Source: Corynebacterium sp. ACRPO (lineage in GTDB: Bacteria > Actinomycetota > Actinomycetes > Mycobacteriales > Mycobacteriaceae). From it: DNA of 64,000 nucleotides. A model generated the notes under the pieces. That model was given only the letters and a program-made list of their open reading frames with translations, made no database searches and was not told the DNA's origin. Positions 9,106 to 17,619 of the stretch are shown here, piece after piece (within the stretch, counting starts at the first letter, position 1; the number at the start of each line of letters is the position of its first letter). The stretch is from the NCBI RefSeq assembly GCF_022347205.1, contig NZ_JAKRNE010000009.1, positions 1-64,000 on the forward strand. Reading direction: 5' to 3'. The translations under genes and the position numbers were made by a program.

Positions 9106-9261
9106 GTAAAACGCCTGCGGCCCTCGGAACCTGAAAGGAACCGAGGGCCGCAGGCGTCTCTCTCTACAAGGTGTTCCCATGTATCGGCTTAAAGCCGCCC
9201 TCTGGAAACTGAGGGGTTCTCTCTATCTCTCTCGTATGCGCTCTCTCAAACGCATGATTTA
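9106..9261 (+). repeat. Hairpin + CU-tract repeat, copy B
   Basis: Near-identical to copy A, offset 1,720 bases. Differences are few and partly affect stem positions, for example CAGAGGG to CTGAGGGG and AAGCGCA to AAACGCAT. Sits just after the symporter gene. The following 9262-9357 carries nothing recognisable. Confidence 0.8.
9111..9157 (+). terminator. Strong terminator-like hairpin in repeat copy B
   Basis: Same perfect 17-bp stem as in copy A (9111-9127 with 9141-9157), followed by CTCTCTCTAC. Probable terminator of the symporter gene. Confidence 0.7.
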
Positions 9262-9357
9262 AGTATGGGGTACGGGGCTGCTACTGCAATGGATTGCGCC
9301 TGATAGGTCGCTGCCAGTTGCTGAAAGTTTACTGTTAGCCCCGTCTGCCCATTGCGC

Positions 9358-9648
9358 CTAGTAGTCGTAACTTTCGGCGGTAATGGCATCTGCCCCAATG
9401 CGCTGCAGGTGCGTGCGGCGCTTCAGGCGGATGGCCGGGCGGGCTGCCATGCCTAGGCTGCCGAGAAGATAGAAGACGGTGGCGACCATTGACATGCCGG
9501 CCAGCGTCAGCACCGAGCCAAGGATGAAGACCACGGAGATGGCGATGTCATTGGCGATGGAAAACGTCTCGTACTTGTTTTTAATTTTGATTTCGTTGTT
9601 CTGCCCGAGCTTGATTTCTAGGTCGGGATCTTTTTCCTGTTCTGACAT
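9358..9648 (-). CDS. YrhK-like small membrane protein
   Basis: 96 residues: a short acidic N-terminus, then KNKYETFSIANDIAISVVFILGSVLTLAG followed by a second hydrophobic helix, giving the two-helix YrhK pattern. The C-terminal cytosolic tail contains ARPAIRLKRR. Function unknown. An in-frame upstream start is possible, but GGGAGA lies close before the ATG at 9648. The start is 59 bases from the stop of the amino-acid transporter upstream on the same strand, so the two may be co-transcribed. Confidence 0.75.
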   Translation of the reverse strand: MSEQEKDPDLEIKLGQNNEIKIKNKYETFSIANDIAISVVFILGSVLTLAGMSMVATVFYLLGSLGMAARPAIRLKRRTHLQRIGADAITAESYDY

Positions 9649-9706
9649 GATGTCTCCCACCTTGCCAGACAGGAAAAGTCCTTGTCGAGCCACCTTTTTT
9701 GTGCGA

Positions 9707-11026
9707 TTATTGGAACATTCCCCAGATGGTGGCAAAGAGCACGATTAAGCCCATGACTGCCACAAAGTAGTTGGTCTTTTTACCGCGGAAGCGGGCTAGT
9801 GCCTCCACACGGTAGATGACCCAAATAGGCAGCAGGTAGGTCATGAAGGCGAAGAAGACGCCGCCTACGACAGAAATCATATCCAGGATGGAGGGGTTGA
9901 AAATTCCTACTAGAGACGTGGTGATGAAGATGAAGAGGTAGGTCCACAGGTCAAGCGTGCGCGTAGACATCTTCTTTGTGGCCTTCGGTGCAGCCAGGTT
10001 GAAGAGGTACTGGGTCCCCTCGATGGTGCCAAGGGCGTGGCCAAAGTAAGAGGAGGCCACCGCGAAGATTACAACAATGGGCGCCATGTAGGCCATAAAT
10101 GGGGTGCCGGTTTCGTTGGCGAAGTAGGAGAGTACCGGTAGGTTCTTGTCATTAGCCTCCTGCATGCCGTCCGCGCCCATGGCCAGGGCGCAGGACCAGA
10201 CGAAGAACATGGTGAAGATGGTCAGCAGGATGGCGGAGTTTCGGATGACCTTATCGGACTGCGCGTGGTGGTCCGCGCCGTATTCCTTCTCCATGCCCAG
10301 GGAGAACTGGGAGATGGCGGCGACGAAGGAGAAGGAGAAGACCAAGACTGGAAGGATGAGGATGATGGCCTTGAGGACGCCGCCGGCGCTGTGGTCGCCG
10401 GCTTCCAGGAAGGAGCCCAAGTCCCATTGCGGGATGAGGTAGAGCGATACCGCTGCGAGCGCCACGATGAGCGGGTAGACCACGAACTGGGCAATCTTGA
10501 GCATGATGGCGTTGCCAAAGGCGAGCGCGAGTGTCATGAGTCCCACGCACAGCGGCGCCAGGATGTAGCGGGAGATTTCTGGGCCGCCCAGCTGGTTGAC
10601 TATGAAGCTATCGACCGTATTCGTAATCGATACGCCGTAGATAAGCACCACCGGGAAGATGGTGAACCAATAGATGATTGCCAGGATGATGCCATTGCCG
10701 CGGCCGAAGAAGTGGGTGAGTACCGCGAGGACATCTTCGCCGTGTAGCGGGGAATAGCTGATGATCCAGGAAAACGCGCGGTGGGCTAAGTAGGTCATCG
10801 GGAAGATGAGCAGGGTGGCTACCAGTAGCGGGATGAAGCCGAAGCTGCCGGCAGAAATCGGCAAGAAGAGGATACCTGCGCCCACGGCAGTGCCGAAGAG
10901 TGTGATTGTCCACTGGCTGTTGACGGCCTTATTGGTGGTCACCTGGCTGCTGTTGGGGGTGTCTGCGCCGCCGGTAGTGGGTGAACTGGCCGGTGAAGCA
11001 GGCGCATTCGCAGTCGTGTGAGACAT
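9707..11026 (-). CDS. Amino-acid transporter of the HAAAP family (serine/threonine permease type)
   Basis: 439 residues with about eleven membrane helices. After a low-complexity cytosolic N-terminus come WTITLFGTAVGAGILFLP and, later, AISQFSLGMEKEYG, as in SdaC/TdcC-type proton-coupled serine or threonine importers. The start at 11026 is preferred over the in-frame ATG at 11035 because GAAGG is only one base from the latter but well spaced from the former. Together with the ThrE-type exporter nearby it suggests serine/threonine flux in both directions, which is an inference. Confidence 0.85.
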   Translation of the reverse strand: MSHTTANAPASPASSPTTGGADTPNSSQVTTNKAVNSQWTITLFGTAVGAGILFLPISAGSFGFIPLLVATLLIFPMTYLAHRAFSWIISYSPLHGEDVLAVLTHFFGRGNGIILAIIYWFTIFPVVLIYGVSITNTVDSFIVNQLGGPEISRYILAPLCVGLMTLALAFGNAIMLKIAQFVVYPLIVALAAVSLYLIPQWDLGSFLEAGDHSAGGVLKAIILILPVLVFSFSFVAAISQFSLGMEKEYGADHHAQSDKVIRNSAILLTIFTMFFVWSCALAMGADGMQEANDKNLPVLSYFANETGTPFMAYMAPIVVIFAVASSYFGHALGTIEGTQYLFNLAAPKATKKMSTRTLDLWTYLFIFITTSLVGIFNPSILDMISVVGGVFFAFMTYLLPIWVIYRVEALARFRGKKTNYFVAVMGLIVLFATIWGMFQ

Positions 11027-11127
11027 AGAATTCATCCTTCAGTATTTGTGAATGAGCTAACATAAACAATCTATCTGAAGGATTTAGAGAGCGAAAGTAA
11101 ATTTGTGATCTAAGTTAAATAAATGTT

Positions 11128-11163
11128 AAAGACCGCCGCACCGTGGGTGGTGCAGCGGTCTTT
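11128..11163. terminator. Bidirectional terminator downstream of the binding-protein remnant
   Basis: AAAGACCGC...GCGGTCTTT inverted repeat with inner GCACC/GGTGC and one mismatch. T runs occur on either strand. Shares its inner GCCGCACC...GGTGCAGCGG with the terminator at 11411-11446. Confidence 0.75.
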
Positions 11164-11187
11164 GGGAATCTTGTTAAGGTGCCGCAG

Positions 11188-11370
11188 CTAGCCCGCGATC
11201 AGGTTTTCTTCCTGCAAGAAATCGAGAGACACGGTGGTGTAGTCCTCACCGTCGACGTCGACGCGGGCGTTGAGTTCCTGCATCTTTTCGTCGTTAAGCA
11301 ACTGCGAAAGGGGAACGAAGAGCTCTTCAATCTCTGGGCACTCGTCCAAGACCTCGGTGGGAACATCTGA
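11188..11370 (-). pseudogene. Remnant of an osmoprotectant (glycine-betaine type) ABC substrate-binding protein
   Basis: About 55 codons survive. They read PTEVLDECPEIEELFVPLSQ, then LLNDEKMQELNARVDVDGED and finally DFLQEENLIAG before the stop. This matches the extreme C-terminus of OpuAC/ProX/YehZ-type binding proteins, whose last segment is ...LNxxVDVDGxxPxxVAxxFLxxxGLI. No signal peptide, ligand-binding lobes or ABC partners are present nearby. The piece sits between two similar terminators, as if a deletion had fused the 3' end of a lost gene to its neighbour's terminator. Assignment is by recall of the family pattern. Confidence 0.65.
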
Positions 11371-11410
11371 AGCGGAGTGGTGACGCGTATGGGCAGGCGA
11401 GGGTAAGAAA

Positions 11411-11446
11411 GAAGGCCGCCGCACCATCAGTGGTGCAGCGGCCTTC
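11411..11446 (-). terminator. Terminator of the secreted 463-residue protein gene
   Basis: GAAGGCCGCCGCACC...GGTGCAGCGGCCTTC inverted repeat with a 5-base loop and one mismatch. TTCTTACCC follows on the minus strand. It lies 52 bases after the stop of the gene that starts at 12889. Confidence 0.7.
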
Positions 11447-11497
11447 TGAATGAGACTGGCTAGGAAACTATGTCCCTAGGGCAGAAGTGGGGTGTTC

Positions 11498-12889
11498 TTA
11501 GAACAGACCCTCAGCCTTCTTGCCGGTGTCCTTCAGGGTGTGCTCGCGGGAGTCAACGTTCTGGTCGTTGTGCTTGGAGTCATCACCGTTGATGCGGGAG
11601 GTCTGGGTTACCTCGATGTTGTTGATGAGGCGGCCTTCCTTGGTCTTGCCATCGCCGAAGTCCAGGTTCGCGATGCGGGCCTCTTCGCCAGCGTTAATCG
11701 GGTTAGCCAGGGTTACCTCGAAGGAGCGGGTGGAGGTCTTCTCGTTGAAGCCCAAGTCGCGGATGTGAGCGCCGTTAGAGGAACGCGGGGTGATGAGGCG
11801 GTCAACGCCCTTCGGGCCCTTAGCGGTCTTCACGTCAACACGGAACTGGGTAGCTGGGAACTCGCCGTAGTAGCGCTCGGAGCCAACGTTCTTAGCGCGC
11901 AGAGCAACGGTGCCTGCGAAGCCAGCGTGCTTAGCGCCCGAAACGGTCAGGTAAGGCTCGAGGTCGAGCTTGTGCTTGGAGTCCTTCTTGTCCTCCTTGG
12001 CGTCAACCTCTTCCTGCTTCTTCTTGTCGGCAGCCTCTTCGTTCTTGCCCTCTGCTTCAGAGACCTTCTCGGTTGCTTCCTTGGCGTTGCCCTCGGACTC
12101 CTTGACTACCTCTGCGTCAGCCTCGAGGTTCTTGTCCTCTTCAACGACCTTCGGGTCATTGACGTCGGTGGTGTTCTGAGCGTCCTTGTTAGGAGCGTAG
12201 GAGTCAGACAGCTTATCGTACAGCTTGACGCGAACCTCGTTCTTTACCGGCTGCATTGCGTTCCAAGCGGTCGGGGTGGACCAGGTGCCGTTTGGCTTGC
12301 AGTACTGCTGGGTACCAGTCATGTTCAGTACGCGGAAGCCGTAGGTAGCCTCGCCGGTGTGGTTTGGTGGAACGTCGTAAGGTCCGATGGACTGGCCAGC
12401 ATCCCAAGACAGGGAGTAGGAAGCGCTAGCACCAATCTTGGTAGCGATCTCGTGAGAGATGCCGAAGGAGCCTTCAGCGCCCTTCTTGGAGCCCTTGCCG
12501 CCCAGGTTCATGGACGTGGTCTCGGTGCGGTCACCGTTGACGGAAAGGGAGATGGACTGAGACTTGGACAGATCCTGCTGCAGCGGGATGTCCTTCTTGG
12601 TCTGGTTGGTGGTGGAGATGGTGCCGGCCGGTAGGAAGCGGTCGGAGACCTTGTAGACCACGGTGCGGTGGTCTTCCCACGGGTTACATACCGGGCGAGG
12701 GTTCAGGATGTTCGCCTTCATGTGGTCGGAACCGTGGGTGGTGTGGATGATTGGCAGATCCGGGTTCAGAGCCGGGGTCTCCGGGTAGGACTCGGTCTGG
12801 GTAGCTGCGCCAGCCAGCGGTGCCGCGAATGCGGTGCCGGCGACGATGAGGCCGGCGGTCAGGCCGGTCATGCGACGACGGATCGACAT
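11498..12889 (-). CDS. Secreted protein with an aerolysin-like N-terminal domain and a charged linker (function unknown)
   Basis: 463 residues. Signal peptide to about A29 (ending LAGAA). Residues about 75-190 are Ser/Thr-rich alternating strands: STTNQTKKDI, SKSQSISLSVNGDRTETTS, GASASYSLSWDAGQSIGPYD, then VPPNHTGEATYGF. An asparagine-threonine start, amphipathic S/T strands and a closing VPP motif are typical of aerolysin/ETX-type beta-pore domains; this reading is an inference. Cys68 and Cys197 are the only cysteines seen and could form a disulfide. Residues about 245-310 form a Glu/Lys/Asp-rich, probably helical linker. A C-terminal beta domain follows. No cell-wall anchor or lipobox is seen. 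Alternative: a corynebacterial envelope adhesin or porin-like protein. Confidence 0.8.
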   Translation of the reverse strand: MSIRRRMTGLTAGLIVAGTAFAAPLAGAATQTESYPETPALNPDLPIIHTTHGSDHMKANILNPRPVCNPWEDHRTVVYKVSDRFLPAGTISTTNQTKKDIPLQQDLSKSQSISLSVNGDRTETTSMNLGGKGSKKGAEGSFGISHEIATKIGASASYSLSWDAGQSIGPYDVPPNHTGEATYGFRVLNMTGTQQYCKPNGTWSTPTAWNAMQPVKNEVRVKLYDKLSDSYAPNKDAQNTTDVNDPKVVEEDKNLEADAEVVKESEGNAKEATEKVSEAEGKNEEAADKKKQEEVDAKEDKKDSKHKLDLEPYLTVSGAKHAGFAGTVALRAKNVGSERYYGEFPATQFRVDVKTAKGPKGVDRLITPRSSNGAHIRDLGFNEKTSTRSFEVTLANPINAGEEARIANLDFGDGKTKEGRLINNIEVTQTSRINGDDSKHNDQNVDSREHTLKDTGKKAEGLF

Positions 12890-13391
12890 ATAGAACTTCT
12901 CCTAGGCAGGTAGAAAATGAATGAACTTATGAATGAAATCCAGCAACTCTCAATGTTGCGCTAAGAAGACGCTAAAACAGGCTCAGAATTAATTCATCTC
13001 TTAGATGTCTATATATTTGCCACGGCGGCGGGTGGGTATTTTTTATATAGGCCAAGCTGTTTATTGGTGTTTGTTCCCGCTAGGCGGCTGATAGTGCGTG
13101 AAAAAATATTGATGGATAATTGTCTATACAATACAGAATCGGCACCAAAGGAATGACCCCCTATCTGGGGGCGGTCGGGTGGCCCCTGGGAGGGGTTTAG
13201 GGGCCTGTCGAAAAGTTGTGGACACGTCACAATATACGTCGTGCGCTGCATTTAAGCGGGTTGGGAAGGGTTATAAAATGCCTAAGCGTGAATGTTACGT
13301 GACATAAGTTAAAGGCGTTTACATTGCAGAGGTTGACGTGTTCCGCAACTGGAACCTGCCGGGGCCTTCCGCTGAGGGGTAGCGGGTAGGG
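12890..13391. other. 502-base intergenic region with inverted repeats, no gene
   Basis: Holds the promoter region of the secreted protein (minus strand) and the 3' flank of the TauE-type gene. Visible structures are ATTGT-N4-ACAAT at 13119-13132, which could be an operator; CCCCC/GGGGG at 13157-13171; and GGCCCC/GGGGCC at 13181-13205. An 80-codon open frame here has no ribosome binding site or recognisable content. Confidence 0.4.
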
Positions 13392-14129
13392 CTAGAAAAG
13401 GGCGGCTTCGGCAATAAGCATGAGCGCCGCGCAGATGGCCACGATGATGACGATGCGGTTGAGGAGGCGCCTATCTATAAAACGGTTGAGGTAGTTGGCG
13501 GCAACGAGACCCACGACAACGAGGGGGAAGTAGGCCGCCGCTGCGGTCACCTGAGTGCTGGTGATCTGCCCATTAAACGCCAGAATTATAAGAGAAATTA
13601 AGGTTCCGAGGACAAAGGTGCCCGCCAAGGTGCCGCGGGTGCGGTTTGGGTCGAAGCGCTTCATAATCAGCGCCATGGGCGGGCCGCCGATGGAGGTCGA
13701 GGTGCCCAGGATGCCGGAGGCTACGCCGGCGATGAGCGTATTGGCGGTGGTGGGGCGAGGGCTCCAGCCCAAGCTGGATAGCGTCATAGCAAGGAGTACG
13801 GCGCAACCGATGAAGATGGACAGCCCATCGGGAGAGAGGCTGGCGATTGCCCACGCGCCCACCAGGGAACCGGGAATGCGGGCGAGGGAGGAAATGCCCA
13901 CCACGCGCCAGGATGTCTCGCGGAAGGTGCGCGCGAGCGTATAGCTGGAAATGCACAGTGCCAGCAGCAGAATGAGCGTGGGCACGAGCTCAGGTCGAAT
14001 GAGCGCGATAATGGGCGTGGCAATGGTGCCTAAACCAAAGCCGATGGTGCCCTGAGTAATGGTGCCAGCGAGGATGAGGACGCCGATGAAGATAGAGGAC
14101 CATGCGTCCACAGAGATTCCCAGAAACAT
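13392..14129 (-). CDS. TauE/SafE-family membrane permease
   Basis: 245 residues, about eight membrane helices in two similar halves, each beginning with a glycine-rich helix (GTITQGTIGFGLG and VASGILGTSTSIGGPPMAL), the usual TauE/SafE arrangement. Members export sulfite, sulfoacetate or related organic anions. The substrate is unknown here. A second TauE-type gene with a clearer link to sulfur metabolism lies at 27952-29001. Confidence 0.85.
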   Translation of the reverse strand: MFLGISVDAWSSIFIGVLILAGTITQGTIGFGLGTIATPIIALIRPELVPTLILLLALCISSYTLARTFRETSWRVVGISSLARIPGSLVGAWAIASLSPDGLSIFIGCAVLLAMTLSSLGWSPRPTTANTLIAGVASGILGTSTSIGGPPMALIMKRFDPNRTRGTLAGTFVLGTLISLIILAFNGQITSTQVTAAAAYFPLVVVGLVAANYLNRFIDRRLLNRIVIIVAICAALMLIAEAALF

Positions 14130-14174
14130 AACGAGGGCTAAGTATATCTGGGTCTAGCCTGCATACAGAAACAA

Positions 14175-14837
14175 TTAGAGGCGTGCGGTGGCCTTCTCAT
14201 TGGCGGCGATTTCCTCTAAGCGCTCGGCCGGGCACATGCCGGCAACGATGACCGCGGAACCGCCAGCGGCTAGGGGCTCGAGCACGGCGCGGGAGAAAGA
14301 CTCATTATCGGACCAGCCGGTAGAAAGTAGGCGCTCGGCGGTAGCGGGGGCATCGACAAGCTGGGGCAGTGGTTGGGTTTCTCCGAAGTACTGATCGCCG
14401 TAGAAGCGCACGGTGGGGCCAAAATCGATGGCGCCGGTGGGAAGCTCCCCGCCGGACTCGACCACGCCGCGGCCAAAGGGGTTCTCGCTAATGAGCACGA
14501 TGTCGGCCTGGGGCTGGCGTTCGTGGGCGGCCGCGTAGCGGGAAGGGGAGGTAAAGACGACGTCGGCAAGCGCGGCAGACTCGCCAAAGCTATAGGAAGG
14601 GCCAGAAGCAAGGGCGCCCAAGGCCACAACGGCCGCCTGCCACGAGGAAGGAAGATCGATAGCGATGGTGGAATCCGCCTCTAGGTCGAGCTCTTCTTCC
14701 AGCATATTGGCGATCTTGGCCACCCAATTGTCGAGCGTTTGTGCGGAAAAATCCATGCGCGCGCCGGTGGACTCGTTGTATACGGTAAGCCGCGGGGAGG
14801 CGGCATCGGCACGCAAAAGATGGGCGAGTAGTTCCAT
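14175..14837 (-). CDS. TIGR03089-family protein (Rv3268-like)
   Basis: 220 residues. The N-terminus (MELLAHLLRADAASPRLTVY) and TIAIDLPSSWQAAVVALGAL resemble a shortened AMP-binding-enzyme N-domain, as in the actinobacterial TIGR03089 family. The catalytic C-domain of adenylating enzymes is absent, so it is probably not a ligase by itself. It lies beside an LCP gene, exactly as Rv3268 neighbours Rv3267 in M. tuberculosis, which supports the call. Function unknown. Confidence 0.82.
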   Translation of the reverse strand: MELLAHLLRADAASPRLTVYNESTGARMDFSAQTLDNWVAKIANMLEEELDLEADSTIAIDLPSSWQAAVVALGALASGPSYSFGESAALADVVFTSPSRYAAAHERQPQADIVLISENPFGRGVVESGGELPTGAIDFGPTVRFYGDQYFGETQPLPQLVDAPATAERLLSTGWSDNESFSRAVLEPLAAGGSAVIVAGMCPAERLEEIAANEKATARL

Positions 14838-14862
14838 ACCCGCCCATCGTAGGGGAGAAGTG

Positions 14863-16494
14863 CTAGTTCACGCAGCGCGGGCCGTCGCCACCAGCATCGA
14901 TCTCTGGGGAAACCTTGGCGGTACCGAAGTCGTTGCCTGGGGTGCCAACCGGCTGGCTGGACTTATCTTCCTCCGGCTGCTGGTCGCTGGCTTCCTTATC
15001 GGAAGGTCCCTGGTAATCATCGGTAGCAACCACGATGAGGGTGTCGTCATCGAGCTGCGTATTCTCTGCCACCGGCACCCCGCCCAGCTTCTTGGCCAGG
15101 GCCTTAGCTTCCTTGCTCGTCGGATCGGCGGCGACCACCTGCGACTCGCTGTAGATGCCCGGCTGCGCATTGGCGGAACGCTCCACCGTGTAGCCCTTGC
15201 CTTCCAGCCAAGAGCCGATGCCGGAGGCCAAGCCATCAATATTGCCGGCGTTGAGGACGTGAATATTGATATTCGGATCGACGTCCTTGTCCTTGTCCGC
15301 CTTTTCTTGCTTGTCCTTATCTTCGGCCTTGGACTCATCGGTGGCTTCATCGTGGGTCTTGGCCAGGTCATCCATGAAGCGGTGGACCTCGGCGGAATCG
15401 ATGGTGACGATGGATTCGCCATAATCGCCCTGGCCGTCGATGGAGGTCACCGGGATAGTGGTGAAGGTGACATTGCCGCCGGCCAGACCGGCCAGCTGGG
15501 TAACAAAGCCCATGATGTCCCAGCCCTCATCGATGACTACGGAGCGCTCTACCGCCTTGGCAATCTTAGACAGCTTGGAAGGATTAGCCAGGGTGTCGTT
15601 GTCCAGGATCTTATTGACCAGGGACGCCATGAAGGCCTGCTGGCGCACGATGCGGTCGAGGTCGCCGCGCGGGAGGTTATAGCGCTGGCGCACGAAGGCT
15701 AGGGCCTTGGCGCCGTCGAGGGTCTGCTTGCCCTTGCTGAACTTAGCGCCAGACATGTCATCATCAACATCATCGTTGAGGCAGACATCTACGCCATCGA
15801 CGGCGTCAGTGAGCAAAGTAAAGCCCAACAGGCCCACCTCGGCGTAGTGATCAATAGACACGCCGGTCAGGGTGCGCACCATGGCCAGCAATCCTTCGCG
15901 GCCGGCTTCGACGCCCTGCTTTTCGATGTCCTTATCCGAATGCGGCTTCTTTTTGCCCTTGGCCTCCGCCTCAGCATTTTCCTGCTCGAGCTCTTCCACC
16001 TTGGCGTTCTTATGGGAGGCGAAGACGGCATTCATCTTCATATTGCCGTAGTCCGGATCCTTGACATAGGTATCGCGCGGAATGGATACGGCGGTGGCGC
16101 GGGAACCGTCCTCCGGAACGCGGATGAGCATCATGGTGTCGGTATTTTCCTCACCATCGGCCACGCCGGCGTGCAGGTCCGCCAGTTCCTTCTCGGAGAG
16201 GGGATTGCCCTTGGCATCGGTGCGCGAATCCTTGCCCACCAGCAAGATATCTACTGCGCCATCGAGCGAGTTACCGGACAAGCCCTGGCCGTCTAGGGAC
16301 AAGTCAGTGGCCGAAGACATGCCACTATCCAGCCGGCCTACGGTGGCATAACCCACGCCAGATACCACCAGGATCAAGGCAGACAGGAGTGCCACGATCG
16401 CCTTGATGGCCGTGGAACCTTTTTGCTTTACCGCACTAGCGGCAGAGGGCGCCGGCTGGATGGTGCGCGCCCGGCGAGTGTTCTCAGAAGTCAC
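14863..16494 (-). CDS. LytR-CpsA-Psr (LCP) family glycopolymer ligase with LytR_C domain
   Basis: 543 residues from a GTG at 16494, chosen because upstream codons have no family character. There is a short cytosolic tail, one membrane helix (about residues 30-52), then the extracellular LCP catalytic domain with DILLVGKDSRTDAKG, MMLIRVPEDGSRATAVSIPRD, ALAFVRQRYNLPRGDLDRIVRQQ. A charged linker follows, then a LytR_C domain (NINIHVLNAGNIDGLASGIG). LCP enzymes attach arabinogalactan to peptidoglycan in mycolata; Rv3267 holds the same position. Divergent from wbbL. Confidence 0.92.
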   Translation of the reverse strand: MTSENTRRARTIQPAPSAASAVKQKGSTAIKAIVALLSALILVVSGVGYATVGRLDSGMSSATDLSLDGQGLSGNSLDGAVDILLVGKDSRTDAKGNPLSEKELADLHAGVADGEENTDTMMLIRVPEDGSRATAVSIPRDTYVKDPDYGNMKMNAVFASHKNAKVEELEQENAEAEAKGKKKPHSDKDIEKQGVEAGREGLLAMVRTLTGVSIDHYAEVGLLGFTLLTDAVDGVDVCLNDDVDDDMSGAKFSKGKQTLDGAKALAFVRQRYNLPRGDLDRIVRQQAFMASLVNKILDNDTLANPSKLSKIAKAVERSVVIDEGWDIMGFVTQLAGLAGGNVTFTTIPVTSIDGQGDYGESIVTIDSAEVHRFMDDLAKTHDEATDESKAEDKDKQEKADKDKDVDPNINIHVLNAGNIDGLASGIGSWLEGKGYTVERSANAQPGIYSESQVVAADPTSKEAKALAKKLGGVPVAENTQLDDDTLIVVATDDYQGPSDKEASDQQPEEDKSSQPVGTPGNDFGTAKVSPEIDAGGDGPRCVN

Positions 16495-16618
16495 AAGTGG
16501 AGGCTTTCTAGATTGGTGGGGATCTGGAGACAGTTTAGGGCAGAAAAGCCAAAAATTAGTGATCCGTGTCCGATTTCGCGTGTTCGGGCAGTGTCCCTGC
16601 CCAGTGCGAGGAGCGTCT

Positions 16619-17518
16619 GTGACTAAGCTCGGGGCCATTGTGACTACACCAAATCAATCCCCGCTGGCCGTGATTACCGTGACCTATAGTCCCGGTGAAT
16701 ACCTCGGTAGTTTTTTGGACTCCCTGCCGAGCGCCTGCGCTCGCGGCACCAATGTTGTGCTTGCGGATAATGGCTCCACCGACGGCGTGCCCGAGGCCGC
16801 CGCCCGCGAACGTGCCGGGGTGGACTTTCTCGATACTGGCGGAAATATCGGCTACGGCGCTGGCATGAATGCGGGTGCCCGCTTCGCCCGCGAGCACGGT
16901 GGCGTGGACGAGGAATTTTTCCTTATCTCTAATCCCGATGTTGCCTTTACCCCGGGATCTATTGATCAACTCATTGAGTGCGCCCGCCAGTGGCCGGATG
17001 CTGCGGCCGTGGGCCCGCGCATCGTGGAGCCGGATGGCAGCAACTATCCCTCGGCCCGCGCCGTGCCCACCGTGGCTACCGGCATTGGGCACGCACTCTT
17101 TTCTTCGATCTGGCCGTCCAATCCATGGTCGCGCGCCTACCGCGATGAAGCCGATATGACCTCCCAGCGCCCAGCCGGATGGTTATCCGGTTCCTGCCTT
17201 CTTGTGCGCTGGGATGCCTTCGACGCCATTGGCGGATTTGATGAGCGCTACTTCATGTATCTCGAAGACGTAGATCTAGGAGATCGCTTCACGCGCGCCG
17301 GCTACCAAAACATCTTTTGCCCAGAGGCCGTCATCAGCCACGCTAAGGGGCATTCCACCCAAGCGCACGCCGGAGCGATGCTGCGCGCCCACCACAACTC
17401 CGCCTATCGCTTTCAGGCAGACCGCCACCCCGCATGGTGGCAGGCCCCACTGCGCGGCGCGTTGTGGTTGGGCCTGCGAGTCCGCGGGCTTATTGCCTCA
17501 GCCTCGGCACGTTCTTAA
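16619..17518 (+). CDS. wbbL: Rhamnosyltransferase WbbL (arabinogalactan linker), GT2 family
   Basis: 299 residues. WbbL transfers L-rhamnose from dTDP-rhamnose to decaprenyl-PP-GlcNAc, making the linker between peptidoglycan and arabinogalactan at the inner membrane face. Visible GT2 features: LAVITVTYSPGEYLGSFLDS at the N-terminus, LADNGSTDG, FLISNPDVAF (DxD-equivalent region) and GGFDERYFMYLEDVDLGDR. Start GTG at 16619 with GAGGAG 6 bases upstream. Followed by the GDP-mannose pyrophosphorylase gene, as in the Rv3265c-Rv3264c pair. Confidence 0.92.
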   Translation: MTKLGAIVTTPNQSPLAVITVTYSPGEYLGSFLDSLPSACARGTNVVLADNGSTDGVPEAAARERAGVDFLDTGGNIGYGAGMNAGARFAREHGGVDEEFFLISNPDVAFTPGSIDQLIECARQWPDAAAVGPRIVEPDGSNYPSARAVPTVATGIGHALFSSIWPSNPWSRAYRDEADMTSQRPAGWLSGSCLLVRWDAFDAIGGFDERYFMYLEDVDLGDRFTRAGYQNIFCPEAVISHAKGHSTQAHAGAMLRAHHNSAYRFQADRHPAWWQAPLRGALWLGLRVRGLIASASARS

Positions 17519-17619
17519 GGCTCGGTGCGCGTGCCGTTGAACTGGATTGCGCGCCATACGCTCTACACTGTCCCTCAGAAAATCACAGAATAAAACTGTC
17601 CGCATACATAAGGAAGACT

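Noticed and set aside
7386..9261. CRISPR-like repetition in the CU-tract region
   Set aside because: Copies are about 155 bases long and separated by whole genes; no short regular repeats with spacers exist here or elsewhere in the window.
13009..13251. An 80-codon minus-strand frame in the 502-base gap
   Set aside because: Crosses the inverted repeats, no ribosome binding site, no recognisable content.
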